A stretch of 64,000 nt of DNA, taken from positions 18,912,420 through 18,976,419 of the forward strand of contig NC_063045.1 in the NCBI RefSeq assembly GCF_018812025.1, given 5' to 3'. Within the stretch, counting starts at the first letter, position 1, and each line of letters begins with the position of its first letter. Below the pieces are notes generated by a model. That model worked only from the letters and a program-made list of their open reading frames with translations, did no database searches and was not told the DNA's origin. Source of the stretch: Megalobrama amblycephala. Lineage: Eukaryota; Chordata; Actinopteri; Cypriniformes; Xenocyprididae. Positions 10,121-23,536 of this stretch are shown piece after piece. Both the position numbers and the translations under genes were made by a program.

Positions 10121-12874
10121 ATGAACAATCACACATTATTAATATTAATAAATATTAACTTTTATGTAATTAAAATATTGATGATAATAATAATTCTTAA
10201 TTTTGAAATGTTATTTAAAAGACATTCACTGCATTCAAACAATGGAAGCAACGGCCACCGTGTAACTACTCATCCGATTAAACATTACACTCATTTCAAG
10301 TTCAAAGTCATTTCAGATTTAATTAATATGACTATTAAGCGCTGAACATAGAGTAATAAAGCACTGTAAATTATCTGTAAAAATTCACAATCAGCATCAT
10401 TCTGTTCTGTATTTTTTCTCTCTCCTTCTTCAACCACCACAAAGCACGTCCGGCTGCACTATCAGCCCTTAAGCAAGGTTACGTTTTTGTCTCTTCTTTT
10501 GCCAGTGCGCTCCTTTGGGTTAGTGCTAAATCATTATTGCAAACGGAGGAAATGGGCAAACGTATGCTAACTGATGAAGCAGGAAAGTCGACTGTGATAT
10601 TCGCTCTCTCTCTCTCTCACTGCTTTAAAGGCAGAACGGCTTGCTATGTAAGTAGGATTACGCAGCTTTTCATGTTATGGGACAAATACAGCAAATACTT
10701 CCTCGGAAACATGTTTATGACATGGGAACGTCTCAACAAAGAACTAAAAATATGAAGCGGCAGCAAGCAACCAGGGTGGAGAACCAAATTTGGAGTGCCT
10801 GTTGGACGCAGATGTCAATGACGCAGTACCGCTAGGAAAATTATGGCAATTATCTATTAATTGCGGATATTATGGGGCCTCCTTTATCCATCAAATATCT
10901 TACTTAAGTAAAGACCTACGACAGAAATACTTTCAACGATTTGTTGAACAGCTGTTCTCCCTTGTAAAGTACTTACAGCGCAGAGAACGACTTGTTCCGG
11001 CACGCTAATGACCTTAGCCGGGATAAGGCGGCTGATCCGCCAGTGTTAGGCTCATTATTGTTGGAGGGGATTTGAAACTGCTTTTCCTGTCTGGGCTGAG
11101 AACGAAGAGAGTATTCCCTGCTTTCAGCTCACAATAAATACGTTTTCGACAACGTCCAATGGGTTCTGGACTGGAAACGTGCAGCACGAGGGGGGCTGTT
11201 TGTGTTTGGGTCTCGTTTAGGCTGCGGTGACAAGGGAAATGTGTGGTCAGAGAGGCAGCCACGAATGGGAAAGGGAAAGTGGGAGACGAGGGAAAACCAC
11301 AGCTTGTGTTCGACACATTTCCAGAGCCCTTTGTCTTGGGGCTGGCCCGATGCCTTCTACCATGTGCACACACACCAACGCGCTCGAAAACACACACAAA
11401 CACAAGACAGAGCAACCTAATTCAAACCATATCAGAATCTGCCACGTTTCTCCAGCTCCATGGAGCAATTTGCAAAGGCAGAGTACGCTTTAGTCCAAAG
11501 CCTTTTCATTAAATAAAAAGTAAACATCGACATTAAACATTGACGTTGCACTCTTTGACTCTTAAAAGGCTCTTAATAAAAAAACCTAAATGCAATCTAT
11601 TATTGAAACCAAAACAATGGCACATGCGCAAAAACGCAACACAAATATCCAACAGAAACGGGTATTGTTCGAGAAACTTTGCTCTGTCCAGATATCCGTA
11701 AAACTATTAATCAAAGGGAGTAAAAGAAAAAGTAGCTAGTCAGCTTCATCTGATCTGGAGAGGAAGGGAGAGAGAGAAAGAGAGAGAGGGGAAAAGAGAC
11801 AAGGCGGTCCAGGCTGTGGGCAGGCTGCTTATTAAGATTCACATGGTGTGGTGACTCAGCCCATTTTGGTAATGGAGAGCCCCGGCCACCTAAAGATGGA
11901 AATGGCAATTTTTCAAACCCCACATTTTATATATAAATTATCCCAGGCACTCACACAAGCAACTCTACAAGGTCATTCTCAAATATTTTGGATGCTTTGG
12001 GTTTGGAGAGAGCGAGCGCTAAGAACATTGTAGGACTGTCGGTTAAAAGTGTTTGAGTGGGTAGAAACCGCTGATGTGTGCTTCTGAGCCTCATCGAGTT
12101 GACTCGATGTAAGAAAGCAGCATCTTGGTGATGTTTTTTCGAGAGAAGAAACAACTATGTTTTCTCATGGGACCTGTGTGAAAGTTTTCCATGTTTAGCC
12201 AAAGTTTGGCCAATTTTTGGTTTCTGGCATAAAGAGAAAAAAGGCTGAAATCCTTGGCTGAAAATTTAAAATGGAAATTGTTACTTTAAAATCCAATAAT
12301 AGAAACATTTACAAGGAGAAAAAGCTTAAATTTCGTAAAAAAAACTACTAATAATAATAATAAAACAATGATATCTGATTATTATATAAGAAAATAATCC
12401 AACTTATAAAAATACATTAAATTCGATTAAAAAGTAATATATTAATCGCACATCAAATTTGTCTGAGAAATTATTCCTGTTAAATGATTATTGTGCTAAA
12501 TGACAAAATCATCAAATTGACATTACAAAAAGTAGCTTTAGAAAGAAATAATTTATTTGATTCAACATAGAATTTATTACACAAACTTTTAGGCTAAAAC
12601 GGCCATAACTTTTTTCAGAAGCTTCATCTGAATTGGTATTTAGATATATTTACAGACCAAAACAGCGTCTTTAAAGGTTACTTTCTGACGCGTAATTACA
12701 TGCATCCTGTCTCCGTAAACTGGCATGTCAATCATCTTGTTACAGTTAACATTCTCCATGTTATTTCATTTCCTATCATATCGGAGAGAAACGCAGTAGC
12801 ACATTGATCTGCCAGTTGTGGTTCTTTCATGCAGAGACTCTCCTCATATTAATGCAGAACGATGCATTTAAAAG
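10121..12874. other. Unique intronic block, candidate regulatory DNA at 10430-11180
   Basis: After AT-rich DNA to 10420, positions 10430-11180 are complex and non-repetitive with long evenly composed segments. Positions 11180-12170 are similar but include a purine-rich run at 11759-11801. Positions 12240-12600 are AT-rich. Overlapping open frames on both strands at 11014-11512 shadow one another and are not supported as coding. Confidence 0.5.
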
Positions 12875-13420
12875 TTAAAGGTGCAATAAGTGATTCTCTA
12901 CAGAAACATTTTTTGTTATACTGGCTGAAAGTCTCCTCATACCCTGATAGCAATCACTATGTTATAAATATATATTGTCTGTGGAAGGTGTAGGACCATA
13001 AAATGTTTCTCCAATCATTACATTCAGTCTGAATGAAATAATACAATGCTGTGTTCACACCATAACTACCGTAATTAAGAGATGGCAACCCATATGTCTA
13101 ACCGTAGCAGTTCAGTCAGACTCGGAATTATGTGTTTCCAAGTCAACAGTATCAACACCGAAATGAATCTGCAGCAGTCAGGGACAAGCTCTCTAAGTCG
13201 TTTACGTTCATTATTATTGGAATGTTATGTGCTTTGAGACATGAGGTAGTTTAACGGCATCTCTTGTGACACTCTGCCAAAAGCAGCTGTGTGTGTGTGC
13301 GTTCATTTGTTTTAGAGGAGGTGTGGCTTTGGACGGCGATTTGCAGGGATGGTGGGATTGTACGCTTTCAGTACTATCAGGCTAACGTTAGCATTCTGGG
13401 AATACCTACTGCACCTTTAA
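12875..13420. mobile_element. MITE-like element with TTAAAGGTGCA inverted ends
   Basis: The left end reads TTAAAGGTGCA (12875-12885) and the right end TGCACCTTTAA (13410-13420), perfect 11-bp inverted repeats. The interior has no transposase frame. Both ends carry TTAA, which could be a piggyBac-type target site, but a cyprinid MITE of another superfamily is also possible. A GCTAACGTTAGC palindrome lies just inside the right end at 13381-13392. Confidence 0.65.
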
Positions 13421-13899
13421 AGGTCAAATGGATCTTTATAAAAGTTCACATTGTTGTTGCAGATGAAATATATCACGGATAACATTACATAAATTTTTTT
13501 ATCAGCTTAAATGTTGATTATTAGTCACTCAAATCTAAACCTCTCTACTTAAACGTTGGTCACGCACATCCGCCATGTTTTGTAGTTTTTACTAGTGTTT
13601 GTAGTTCTGAAGTGGATCTTCCTCCAAAAAGCAATGGATTGTGGGCAATATTAGCCGTTATAGTGTGCACGGATCCACACTTCGAAAATCTACCGGAAAT
13701 AGCAGACCATCCGGGGACTTCTGGCATACTTTTTTCAAATGGGATGCAGGGTAAGTTATTGAGATTCATTCATTCGATTTATTCAAACAGCTGATTCATT
13801 CAGGAAACATTGTTCTTGCATTCCATGTAAAAAGTCTGGTGAGTAAAATAAAATATTTACTAGAAAATGGTGATTCAATGGTGTCCGTAGATTGTTGTA

Positions 13900-13933
<34 letters not shown>

Positions 13934-16028
13934 AAAATAAAACAAATGAATAAATCCACCAGCCATTATAAATAAAATATTTATTTATAATATTTAGAAT
14001 TTGTTTAGTTACTCCAAGTTAACAAAAGTCATTTTAGATTTTTGGCAAAAAAATTTTTTTCCCCAGTACATCACTATCAACCATTTCTAGCAAAAAATTG
14101 ATCAAATTCAAAGTGCAAGTGATGTCGAAAGGTATAAGTGAGCACTTTGAGCTTTGAATTCAAAACCAAAATTACAGTGGGAAAACAGAAGGCCATACTG
14201 TGAATGCAAAGAGTTTGATATATTGTTCTGCTTTTTCTGTACCAGGAACTAATCTCCTTTGAAACAGCAAGAACAAATGGTTCGGCCCAGTGTCATGGCC
14301 ATGAGACTAGGCTAAAGGTGTTTAAACTGTCTGGAAACTTGACCATGGCACGCTTCTGAACTCTGTAAGCCACGCCACTTAACTTTGTCCCCAAGCAATG
14401 GAGAGCGAAAGGGAGTGAGAGGGAGAGAGAGAAAGAGAGAGTCCCCGACCCACTCGCCCCCCACGGACAGTCCACTATCTGACATTCCACAAGTCCGGCC
14501 CTCTTAGAGACAGCTGACCCGCTATTAATCACATGACTGATGGACCATATGATTGAGAACTAATAGGAGGGGGCGCTGCAGGGTAAGAACAATCCAGAGC
14601 AGGGGAACTCTGCTTTGTGCCAGCTAATCCAAGTGTGAGCGAGGTCACCATGCGACCAGATGGGGTCAGGTGTGCCACCCGAGCCGGCCGCCCTTTAGTG
14701 CCTCTTTTAGGGCGCGTGTGCACAGAAGTGTGCAAGGTTAGGGTTGAGAGACAGAGCTGGGCCTCTCCATCTTGTCCTGTCTTGGGAACTCAGACTAATA
14801 GCTTTAATCAGACGGGATTGCTGGATTACCCATGGATTTCCTTTAGTAAATCGCACCTGTGCACTTCCTCTCGCTCTCAAAGTAGGCAATCGAGGACAGA
14901 GGCAGCAGCAGGACGGGTCCAGCAGCCAGCTGGAGGCCAAACACAAGCAGGACGTGGACGGTGTTTAACTCGGGGATTAATCAAAGACCGCAGCCTGCCA
15001 GAGTTCCATCAGGGCTGGTCCTCCGAGGAACGTAATGCAATTAAATGACCAAGTTTATAACGCAAGGTCTAACATGCGCCTTTAACCCAGATTTGGTGCA
15101 CAAAGGGGTCTTTGTCTCACCTTGAACGTTTGACATGCGTCACTGGCTGAATACGCCGACAGTCGTATCAAACCAACACACTTCGGCATGGATTTAGTCA
15201 CAGTTACATTAGTTGAAATTTGTGCATTTAATCCACTAGTTTTCTAGCATTTCTTCTGCAGCTCTTAAATCGTTCAGACAGCGAGTGTGACGGACCACAG
15301 TTTTAAGCTGCTCTGTGCTACTTGGGAGACTCAATGTTAATCTCCACCTCCTCCATTCTATTTAAACTCTTTTATTTCTCTTCTTCCTTTTCTGTGCTCT
15401 CACTCCTTGGAATTCCATTAGCGCAGCACACACAAGCAGAACAGTGAAAAGTGACCGATGAGGACGTCATGAAGTAGTAAGCAATGCTGGCTGGCATGGG
15501 AGTCTCTGTTTCTGATCGTGGTTAGTCTCTATAACATTAATGCAAAAGAACGTGCTGTGCGAATAGCCTCAGCTGACCTCCGCTCGGTTTGGAAATCTGA
15601 TCAAAGAGCCATGACAGACAGCAAGCGCTTGCGCCGCTCCATCTGGGTATACAGACTTAGCACGGGCTGCCTAGATTAACGATCGTAGACGTTGGGTGAT
15701 TTGAGGCTCCACAGGTGATGCAGTTGTCTTCAAGTTTCACACTGTGGCCTTTAAAAGAGTCACGATCTAACAGGGTCAAAATAGTGTCCACAATAAAGAA
15801 AAGGAAACGGTTTAAAAATCTATTTTAAAAAAATTGCATATTCATGTTGGTTTCAGACGATTTTGAAAAACACCCACATTTTCAAGAAAGATTGTAATTT
15901 AATGACATTTACTAAAAATGTAATTTGGTGTAACCAATATATTTTCCTTAAATCTTGAATACATCTTAACCATTCTTTTCATAAAAAAGCTTATCAATAT
16001 AGTGAATTATTCATAAATATCAAGTTTT

Positions 16029-16030
<2 letters not shown>
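13421..16030. other. Intronic stretch with a short TA/TG run and unique blocks
   Basis: A (TA)n(TG)n run lies at 13899-13933. Positions 13565-13770 resemble, from memory, a repeated fish sequence (low confidence). Positions 14270-15780 are balanced and unique; open frames here of up to 143 codons overlap frames on the other strand and show no domain. Nothing else was recognised. Confidence 0.5.

Positions 16031-16086
<56 letters not shown>
16031..16086. repeat. (AT)n microsatellite
   Basis: A pure AT dinucleotide run of 56 bases. Confidence 0.98.
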
Positions 16087-16089
<3 letters not shown>

Positions 16090-17869
16090 GATACCATGGG
16101 GAAAAACTGCCATATAGATATTTTTAATATAATCTATCTCATAATTTGGCAGCAGTACTGAGAGATGACTTTTTGTGCACGCAGTTTGGGTGTGAGAACA
16201 AAATATGCAAAATCTACAAACAATCCCACTCCAAAATTCAAACCCCATAACACCAACAATATTCATCCGGAGCAAATAAAACAAGTGAGTGAGGGGAGGC
16301 GGGTTTGTGTGTCAACTCACTGTCAGAGAGATGAGAGAGCGTGAAATCGCAGCTGTATCGTGTATCTATTCTGCGCAAAATGAGTATTGGAAGCGTTGGA
16401 ATATGTATTGAAAAATCAATATTTTTGACAACACTACATTACACTTAGTTTATTATTTCAGATGCCTTTTTAAAAGACTACAATTGAAAAATGTATATAT
16501 TATATATCAAATTCAACCAGCCAAAGTGACTAGTAGGGGTGACTGCGTTACACGCCACTGCTAAAATCCACCCGCATTTGGCCGGTTGGCGGATGTTAAT
16601 GTCAAGCCCTGTGTGTGTGTATTAATTGCCTTTTTTATGTATTTTTGAATAAATAAAATAAAAAAAAAAAAGGCTCACGTCATTATCCTATTGCAGCTCT
16701 CTTTTCCAAAATGCATCGATTCAGTATGGGAAGGTGCTGGATACCAGCTTCCAGTCTCCTCTCGGCAAGAGCGAATGCTTATGTTCACAAGATGTTATTG
16801 ATTACGTTATCAGAGAAACACGGCAGCGAGGGACATTTTTTGAACAGCGTTGACTTGGCCCTCCCTTCCTCCATGTCTTATTGTCATGCATGCTGGAAGC
16901 CTCTTTCTTTAATATCTATCTTAAGAGTTGACAATGTTTTGGAGCAATTAAAGCAATCGATACAGGCCTGAGAGGAGCCTCTTATCCACAGTAATAGCTC
17001 TCACTGAATAATAAATAACATGCTGGCCGAAAGCTGGGAAGGGGGACGACCTCACATTAACGATCACAGCCTATGGAAGGGGGCTTCCTCACAGCTCAAG
17101 AACCTTTCAAATTCTCTCTGCACCAGGATACAGCTCCTTCAGGAAGAGTAGGAAGCAACTGAAACAAAAACTTTGGCTATGAAAGAAGCAGCACACTCAG
17201 ATGCCCAGAAGAACCTCCAGCTAGTCTGAGAGGAAAACATAAGCTCTATGAGGAATAACGCACTGTCACCTTTTCCATACATGACCACCAATACAAGTTC
17301 TTCTCGTACACAGCTCCCTGAATGGGTCATTGTTTTGTATCCCTTATTAACAAGTAAAAACCAGGTCCAAAAATAAACCTGAGCATTAAGGGAGAAAAGT
17401 GAGTCTATGAAATGCACAGGAGCTCAGGTTTCAGATGGAAGGAACCAACAGTCTTATTATCCCTCAGCAGTGCAAATGAGGTTAATGAGAGTCTATTGAC
17501 TGATCCTCTGCTGTCAGCCATGACAGTGCCACATCTCTTTCTTACCAAGAGGAATCTTCCTTCATGTTCAGCCTCAGAGTGTGGAGTATGAGGCACATTC
17601 GTTGATAAAGATTTATCAAATTAAGACTTAACATTGCTTTGAGACTTTGCCAACAACACAATAAGATCAAATATACAACCCTTACGAGCTGGTTCTTTTT
17701 AGAGAAGCAAAAACATAGTAAGGACAGTTATTTAATAAATAGCTTAAAAAGAATGCTGACCTGCTGTAAATGAGTCTGCAACAATGCCCTGTATAATTTA
17801 CAGATAAAAAAAAATATGTATGTATGTAAGATTATGTAAGCAAAACTGACATTGTAATTAAAATATCCC
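16087..17869. other. Repeat-derived fragment, then unique block 16680-17600
   Basis: Positions 16260-16640 look like old interspersed-repeat material (low confidence). Positions 16680-17600 are complex and non-repetitive, with several homeodomain-like words (TTATTGATTACG, CAATTAAAGC, AATAATAAATAAC). They are among the better candidates for conserved noncoding DNA. No coding exon was recognised. Confidence 0.5.
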
Positions 17870-18300
17870 CAGATGGATCAAGAAAAATAGGAATCAAGAG
17901 CTTGTGAATAGGAATTGGATCAAATGAAAAATCAGATAAAATCAAGCTTTTTAAGTGAAAACAAATCAAATCAGGAAATCTGCAGCGATAACCACCCAAA
18001 TGGAACTGAATCAAAACAAAAGCTTGTGAATTTGAACTAAAATGAATCAAATCTAAATAAGGATCAAATTAAACCTAATCAAATCAAGCGAATCAAACAG
18101 ACTCAGGACTGATACTCAGCAAAACTGAGAAAAAATATACCCAAACGAATCAGAATCTAATCATAACTGAAATTAACAGTTTATGAATCAGAGTCTAATC
18201 AAATTGAAAGCCTGAGAATTAAACTGAATCTAATCTATATGTGAATCAAATGAAATCTAATTGATCAAGATCAAAAAGAATCAGAATCGATACCCAGCTA
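17870..18300. repeat. AATCAAATC/GAATCAGAATC degenerate tandem repeat, second block
   Basis: The same short-word family as at 3830-4130: AATCAAATCAAGC, AGCTTGTGAAT, GAATCTAATC and GAATCAGAATC. It continues at 18570-18690 after the MITE-like insertion. Confidence 0.8.
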
Positions 18301-18317
18301 TACTGATGCTGTGTCAC

Positions 18318-18562
18318 ATTTCAAAGGCTGCGTCCTCCAGAGGTCGCATTTGAAGGCTGTATACATCATTGAGGCGGTCTCATTTAGGCAAAGTAACCCT
18401 TAAATTGCAAAGTAAGAAAGAAATTACAGTATTTAACACCTCACAAGGAATAACAGTCAATTTTATTATGGTTAATTTCTTAAATAAGACATCCTTGATG
18501 ACGTACACAGCCTTTAAATGCGACCTCCGGAGTACACAGCCTCTAAAATGAGACGCAGCTTA
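18318..18562. mobile_element. Palindromic MITE-like element inserted in the AATC repeat
   Basis: The left arm has GAGGTCGCATTTGAAGGCTG at 18339-18358. The right arm reads, on the other strand, GAGGTCGCATTTAAAGGCTG (complement of about 18508-18527). Ends are AAGGCTGCGTCCTCC and the complement of GAGACGCAGCTTA. The structure suggests a non-autonomous DNA element of a type common in cyprinids. The surrounding AATC repeat resumes on both sides. Confidence 0.75.
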
Positions 18563-18569
18563 AGATGAC

Positions 18570-18690
18570 ATACACAAAAATGAATCAGAATCTAGTAGAA
18601 TCAAATCAAATCTAAATTGGAATCGAGAGCTTATGAATCAGAATCAAATTGAGCTCTTAAATCTGAATCAAACTGAATCAGGGAATCACC
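18570..18690. repeat. AATCAAATC repeat, continuation after the MITE
   Basis: AATCAGAATC, AATCAAATC and GAGAGCTTATGAATC words continue the block interrupted by the palindromic element. Confidence 0.75.
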
Positions 18691-21483
18691 AGGCCATACT
18701 GAGCAGTGTACAGAGGAAAAGCTGTGGAGTTTGGGTCACATCACAGTTGCTCCTGAAAACCATCTCTCTTTCACTCCCCGTCTCTTTCCTACAGGCTTCT
18801 TAAGTTCACTGCCAATGCCAGGCATGGCTTTACTCCCAGTCTCCCTATCAAATATTCCACGGCCCGCGACGTGCAGAGCCAACCACAACTCTTTGCTGCG
18901 GACAGTGGCTCGCTCCAAGATTTGGTTTGTTGTTAATCTGCAAGCCAAAGCGGACTCCTGCGAGCATCCCCACCCCCAAACACTTCCCTACACACTCTGA
19001 TCTCCCTCGGTGAATAATAATAGCTCCAGGCAAAGAGACTAGCTACACAGCTTGTGATAAAGGCTAAACAGCTACATGAGCCAGTCGAGCTAAAGGCCAG
19101 ACGAGCTGGAAAGCAGTTGCGCTGACCTGCTGCTGGATAAAATAGCTGTCCCGAACTGAAGCTTTGTCATAAACACCGGTTCCCCCGGCCCTGCTCTAAA
19201 CTGAGCACAGTGTCAAAGAGGGCCACCTGTTCCTGTGACATACAACCTCTCCACCTCTTTCTGTCACTGCTGCGCTGACCCAGATTGCTCCACAGCAGGC
19301 ACGTCTGACCTCCGTGACCTGGGTGTTAAAATCTGACCTGAACACCCAGAAAGCACTTTCACCAGGAGGCCCCACATTGAGTCACGTGCGCCGACACACG
19401 TGTTTTTGCATAAGTGTCCGGCCTCATGAGATATTTTAGGGCCCACGGACTTTATAGCCTATATAAATGAACCAAGAAGTGAAGATCGGCTAAAAAGCCA
19501 CATCTTTATCTAACAATTTCTAGGAATTTCAGCTGTTCATTCAGTTATATCAACTTATGATGTAAAGAGGCTGTGACTGATATTCAGAATTAGCCCACAG
19601 GAAGTTGAATTGAAATGAAAAAAAGCAGAATTTACTGAATTACAATTGAGAAAAATTCAACAGGAAAAGCATTCTGGGAAATAGTTAAAAGTTTTATAAA
19701 GAAAGGGAAAAAGTTCTATAAATTTGCTAAAATTTGTTAAAGTACAAAACAATTATAGTAAAATAAAATAAATATTAAAAATATTAAAACAAAACAAAAC
19801 AAAAAAATAAAATAACATTACATTACATTAAAATAACAAAAATAAACTAAACTAAAAATAAATGAAAAAATACAGATAATAATATAGAATAATACAGATA
19901 AAATACAGATAAAAATGTATATAAAGTATACAAAAGTATATAAAAGAGTTTAAGTAAATTTTTATAGAAGGTAATTCAAACAGATTTATGTCTATCTGAA
20001 AGACCTATAAACACATTTGAAACTTTTTTTTAAACTTCAAAACATGGATTTGTCAAACCATAATTCAAAGTTGGCCTTGTTAAAGTTTTCTTTATGTAGG
20101 GAAAAATTACTATTTTATTATTTATTGAATCTACATTTAGTTAATTTTAATTCTACTTCCTTACATTTGTATTGCGATTCTGTATCTTGTTTGTGACCAC
20201 AATTCAAATTCAAGAACTGAAATTCAATTCTGAATGGTGTATGAGGGGCCAAAGCAAACATTGAATACTAATCGTCATTTATTACAAAAAAAAAAAAAAA
20301 AAAAAAAGAAAGAAATTAACTAGAGGAAACCCATTAGCACAACCCTAGGAACATCAAATAAAGTGTGTAATTGTGTAAGAAGCTTTACCACGTCTCTTTT
20401 GTTCTTTATAAAGGTATGTTTAATGTCTCTAGCCGGTTTGACATATAGACTAACATCATCTGAGACAATAATGCCCGCTGTTGTGTTTTGGATTTCTTCG
20501 ACTGAACCTTCGCCTCCCCCATCATATCAGAGTGAAGATCACAAGGCACAAACTACTCTGAGAAGATCCTAAAGTGGGCTAGGGGCAATACAAGGGAGGG
20601 GGGAACTTTGGGGGGTCTTCGCTAGGTTTGACTGTGATGTACTTCCTGTGTGGCTGTCAGCCTGTGGCGTATCCTTCATCTTCCCTCAGTGCTGCCCTCG
20701 CTCTGACCCCCCTCTCCACCAACACAACACCCCCACAAAAAAGTGTGTTCCTCTTGTCTGCTCCGCCGCGACCCCTCTGTCCCTGTGGGCCAACAGCAGC
20801 CTCTTTCTTTCTCTCTCTCATCCTTTCCCCTTCTTTCCTGGGAGAACAATCCCTGCCCACAGGCTGCGCAATCAGGGATGTACTGTACTACTGTAAATCT
20901 GACACAACTGCAACAATGGCTCCGTTTTCACCGCCTGGATTAAAGCAGGGAAGAAAAACTCCAGTGTTTTGCTGCTGCAAAAGGAGCGGTGCGCTAAAGC
21001 CTTGGCGTAATTGGAAAGTCCAGAGCGATTAAGCTCTAAGTATCATTAGACAGTAGAAGGTCTCAGAGTGGAAAGGGTTCACTCCGGGACAGGCGACCCA
21101 CTGACCACGGTGGGAAGTAGGCCACATAAGCAGCCTGGAGCACAAGCTGTGACACACTAACCTGGGCTGCGCTTTCATGTGTGCCCGGAACAGTCCGGTG
21201 CCCCTTTGCCTAACAACAAAGTTTTCATAACAGGGCTGTGCACCATTTAGTATGAAACTGCAATGTCTTTTAAATACCAGTCCAGTTCCTGCAAAGAAAC
21301 TGAGGCAGCAAACATCATCCAGAACTGCAAATGTATGAATGTAAAAAAGTAAGAAGAATTAAAATTCATTCATGTATCTGTGATATTTAACTAGAAAAGC
21401 AACATTTGTCAAGAAGTTTTTTTAAAAGTTTTTAAGAAAGTTTATAGAACGTTTTAGAAAATAGATAGAATGAACAAACTAAC
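18691..21483. other. Unique intronic DNA with an A-rich low-complexity core
   Basis: Positions 18700-19460 and 20560-21240 are balanced and non-repetitive. Positions 19735-19965 are A-rich simple sequence (AAAATAAAATA-type) and 20286-20307 is poly-A. A 134-codon frame at 20628-21032 overlaps two others in different frames and shows no recognisable domain. Confidence 0.5.
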
Positions 21484-21553
<70 letters not shown>

Positions 21554-21655
21554 ACGATAGATCGATAGAACAATAGATCGATAGATAGAATGACAGATAG
21601 AACAAATGATCGATAGAATGAACGAACGATAGAACGAACTTTAGATAAATGATGA
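21484..21655. repeat. (GATA)n microsatellite with degenerate tail
   Basis: About 17 clean GATA units (21484-21552) are followed by GATA words with C and AA interruptions to about 21655. The minus-strand frame of repeated YLSI is an artefact of the repeat. Confidence 0.97.
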
Positions 21656-23351
21656 TAAACAGGCAGACTGTTTAACAAAATGCTGTACAGTATTTCTCAG
21701 ACCTTGTTAGGCTGATGTTGTCCAAGTGTCTGGGTTAGAGTGAAGGGTCTGTGGGCGACTGAAAGAGCCCAGTAATTACAGGCCAGTGTGTCTCGCCGTG
21801 GCCAAAGAATGGAGACCGAAAGTGGCCGCTGTGCAGCTTTTTGCGGAGCACTTGTGCTTGCGACTCGGACCCAATTGTGCATGCTGTGAAACGTGCACAA
21901 AGGGAACAGGAGGAGTCCACTTAATCCTGGCACGGCGCAGTCTGTCAGAGTCGCCGTGGCCCTCGCACTTTTCATTTATCTACTTTAGCATTTCATTAGT
22001 ACCTCACCCTGCCGAACCTTGATTTCTTTGTCTTTTTAACCCTGGCGATGAAAAAGGCATTTCTTTTGGTTGACAAACAATATGTCCCTCCCTAACTTGG
22101 GCTATTCCAAAAATATAACCCAAATTTTTTTTTATAAATGTATTTTTGAACAAAAAAAAATGCTCAGATCAGGGATGAACCGCTAAAATAATTTTTTTTT
22201 AATAACAAACCCCTTCAAAAAATGTTGCATTCTTTCTGTCTGACAGAAAAGGGCCCGGCAGGCCTGACTGCTGGAAGCTTAGAGTTGTTATCCTAGCAAC
22301 TGGAGATAAAATGGTCTCCCGGAGTCCGTGGGAGACTGACTGTGCGAAAGAGCAGATCCCTTAAGCATTTCCTGGTGCAGAGGTCCTCAGCTCCTGACGC
22401 TATGGCCCCGGGCTCAGTGCACATAAAGCCTTCTTATTGCTGCAGTCGAGGCGGTGAATACGACCACAGTGATGCAGGGAGGTCAGGGGCACACCTCAAA
22501 GGATACGGCTTGCATTTATTTCTTTCCTTCTTATCCTCATTTTAACACAATACCCTGATGCTACTGAAAGTTCTTAAATTACTATACCTCCATTTTGAGC
22601 TGTTATTTATTTTTAAAAAATGATATTCGAGCGCTAGCGAAAGGGAGAACGGCATGCACTTGTTGAGCAGGGTGATTTGAAAGATTCATGAGTTGTAATG
22701 CAAGCTTAACCTGGCCTCCTCTCGCAGCTTCTTGCTCCCTGCCACCCACCTGCGCTCCGTGGCGGGGCACAGAGGCACGCACACATGCACACACACTGCC
22801 CGGGCCCTTTGTGTTCACTTCTGTTTAATTACACATCCCATAGCTTTACTGCCCATGTGTAACGCTGCTTCGAGCCTGACTAAGACTCTCCATGCACTGA
22901 CTGGCTTGTAACGAGTAGCCGAGAAGCAGAGAGCCTCTGCTACTGGAGATTTACACAATGTGCGCAACAGTGTCCACCTCTGACAGTGTATCCGCAGGTG
23001 AAGGTGGTACCGCAAGCCTCCTCAATAATAGAAGCCGTGTGACAGTATCATTTATGAGACTCAGAGGGATGCTGTCATTTCAAAGCAATGCGCAGCAGTA
23101 TTATTTACAGACGCAGTGACTGTGTGAGGTCATCACAGCAGGGCAGCAGTGAAGGGCAGCGACATTCAGGTTCAACGTGAGGAGCAGGGTTGTGCGCTGA
23201 ACAGAGAACGCCTTTTGAACTTAATTCAAACGGCAATTCGAATTTAAATGCAAGGCGGTCAAACTTAAGTTTATTCATTCTTAAGTAGACAAGCTTGACA
23301 AAATCTTGTTTGAAAGTTTAAAAAGCCTTAAATTTGTGTATATATGCCTTA
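21656..23351. other. Intronic stretch, mostly unique sequence
   Basis: Balanced sequence at 21700-22060 and 22240-23230 with short T and A runs between. No gene, RNA or transposon was recognised. Confidence 0.5.

Positions 23352-23536
<185 letters not shown>

Noticed and set aside
13565..13770. Possible coding exon or retroelement fragment (frames on both strands).
   Set aside because: It has some look of a repeated fish sequence, but no family or boundaries could be established.
14617..15048. 143-codon plus-strand frame.
   Set aside because: It overlaps frames on both strands in GC-richer DNA, where long chance frames are expected, and no domain is visible.
15994..16284. 96-codon minus-strand frame with an (IY)n run.
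   Set aside because: It spans the (AT)n microsatellite and has no domain; it is an artefact of simple sequence.
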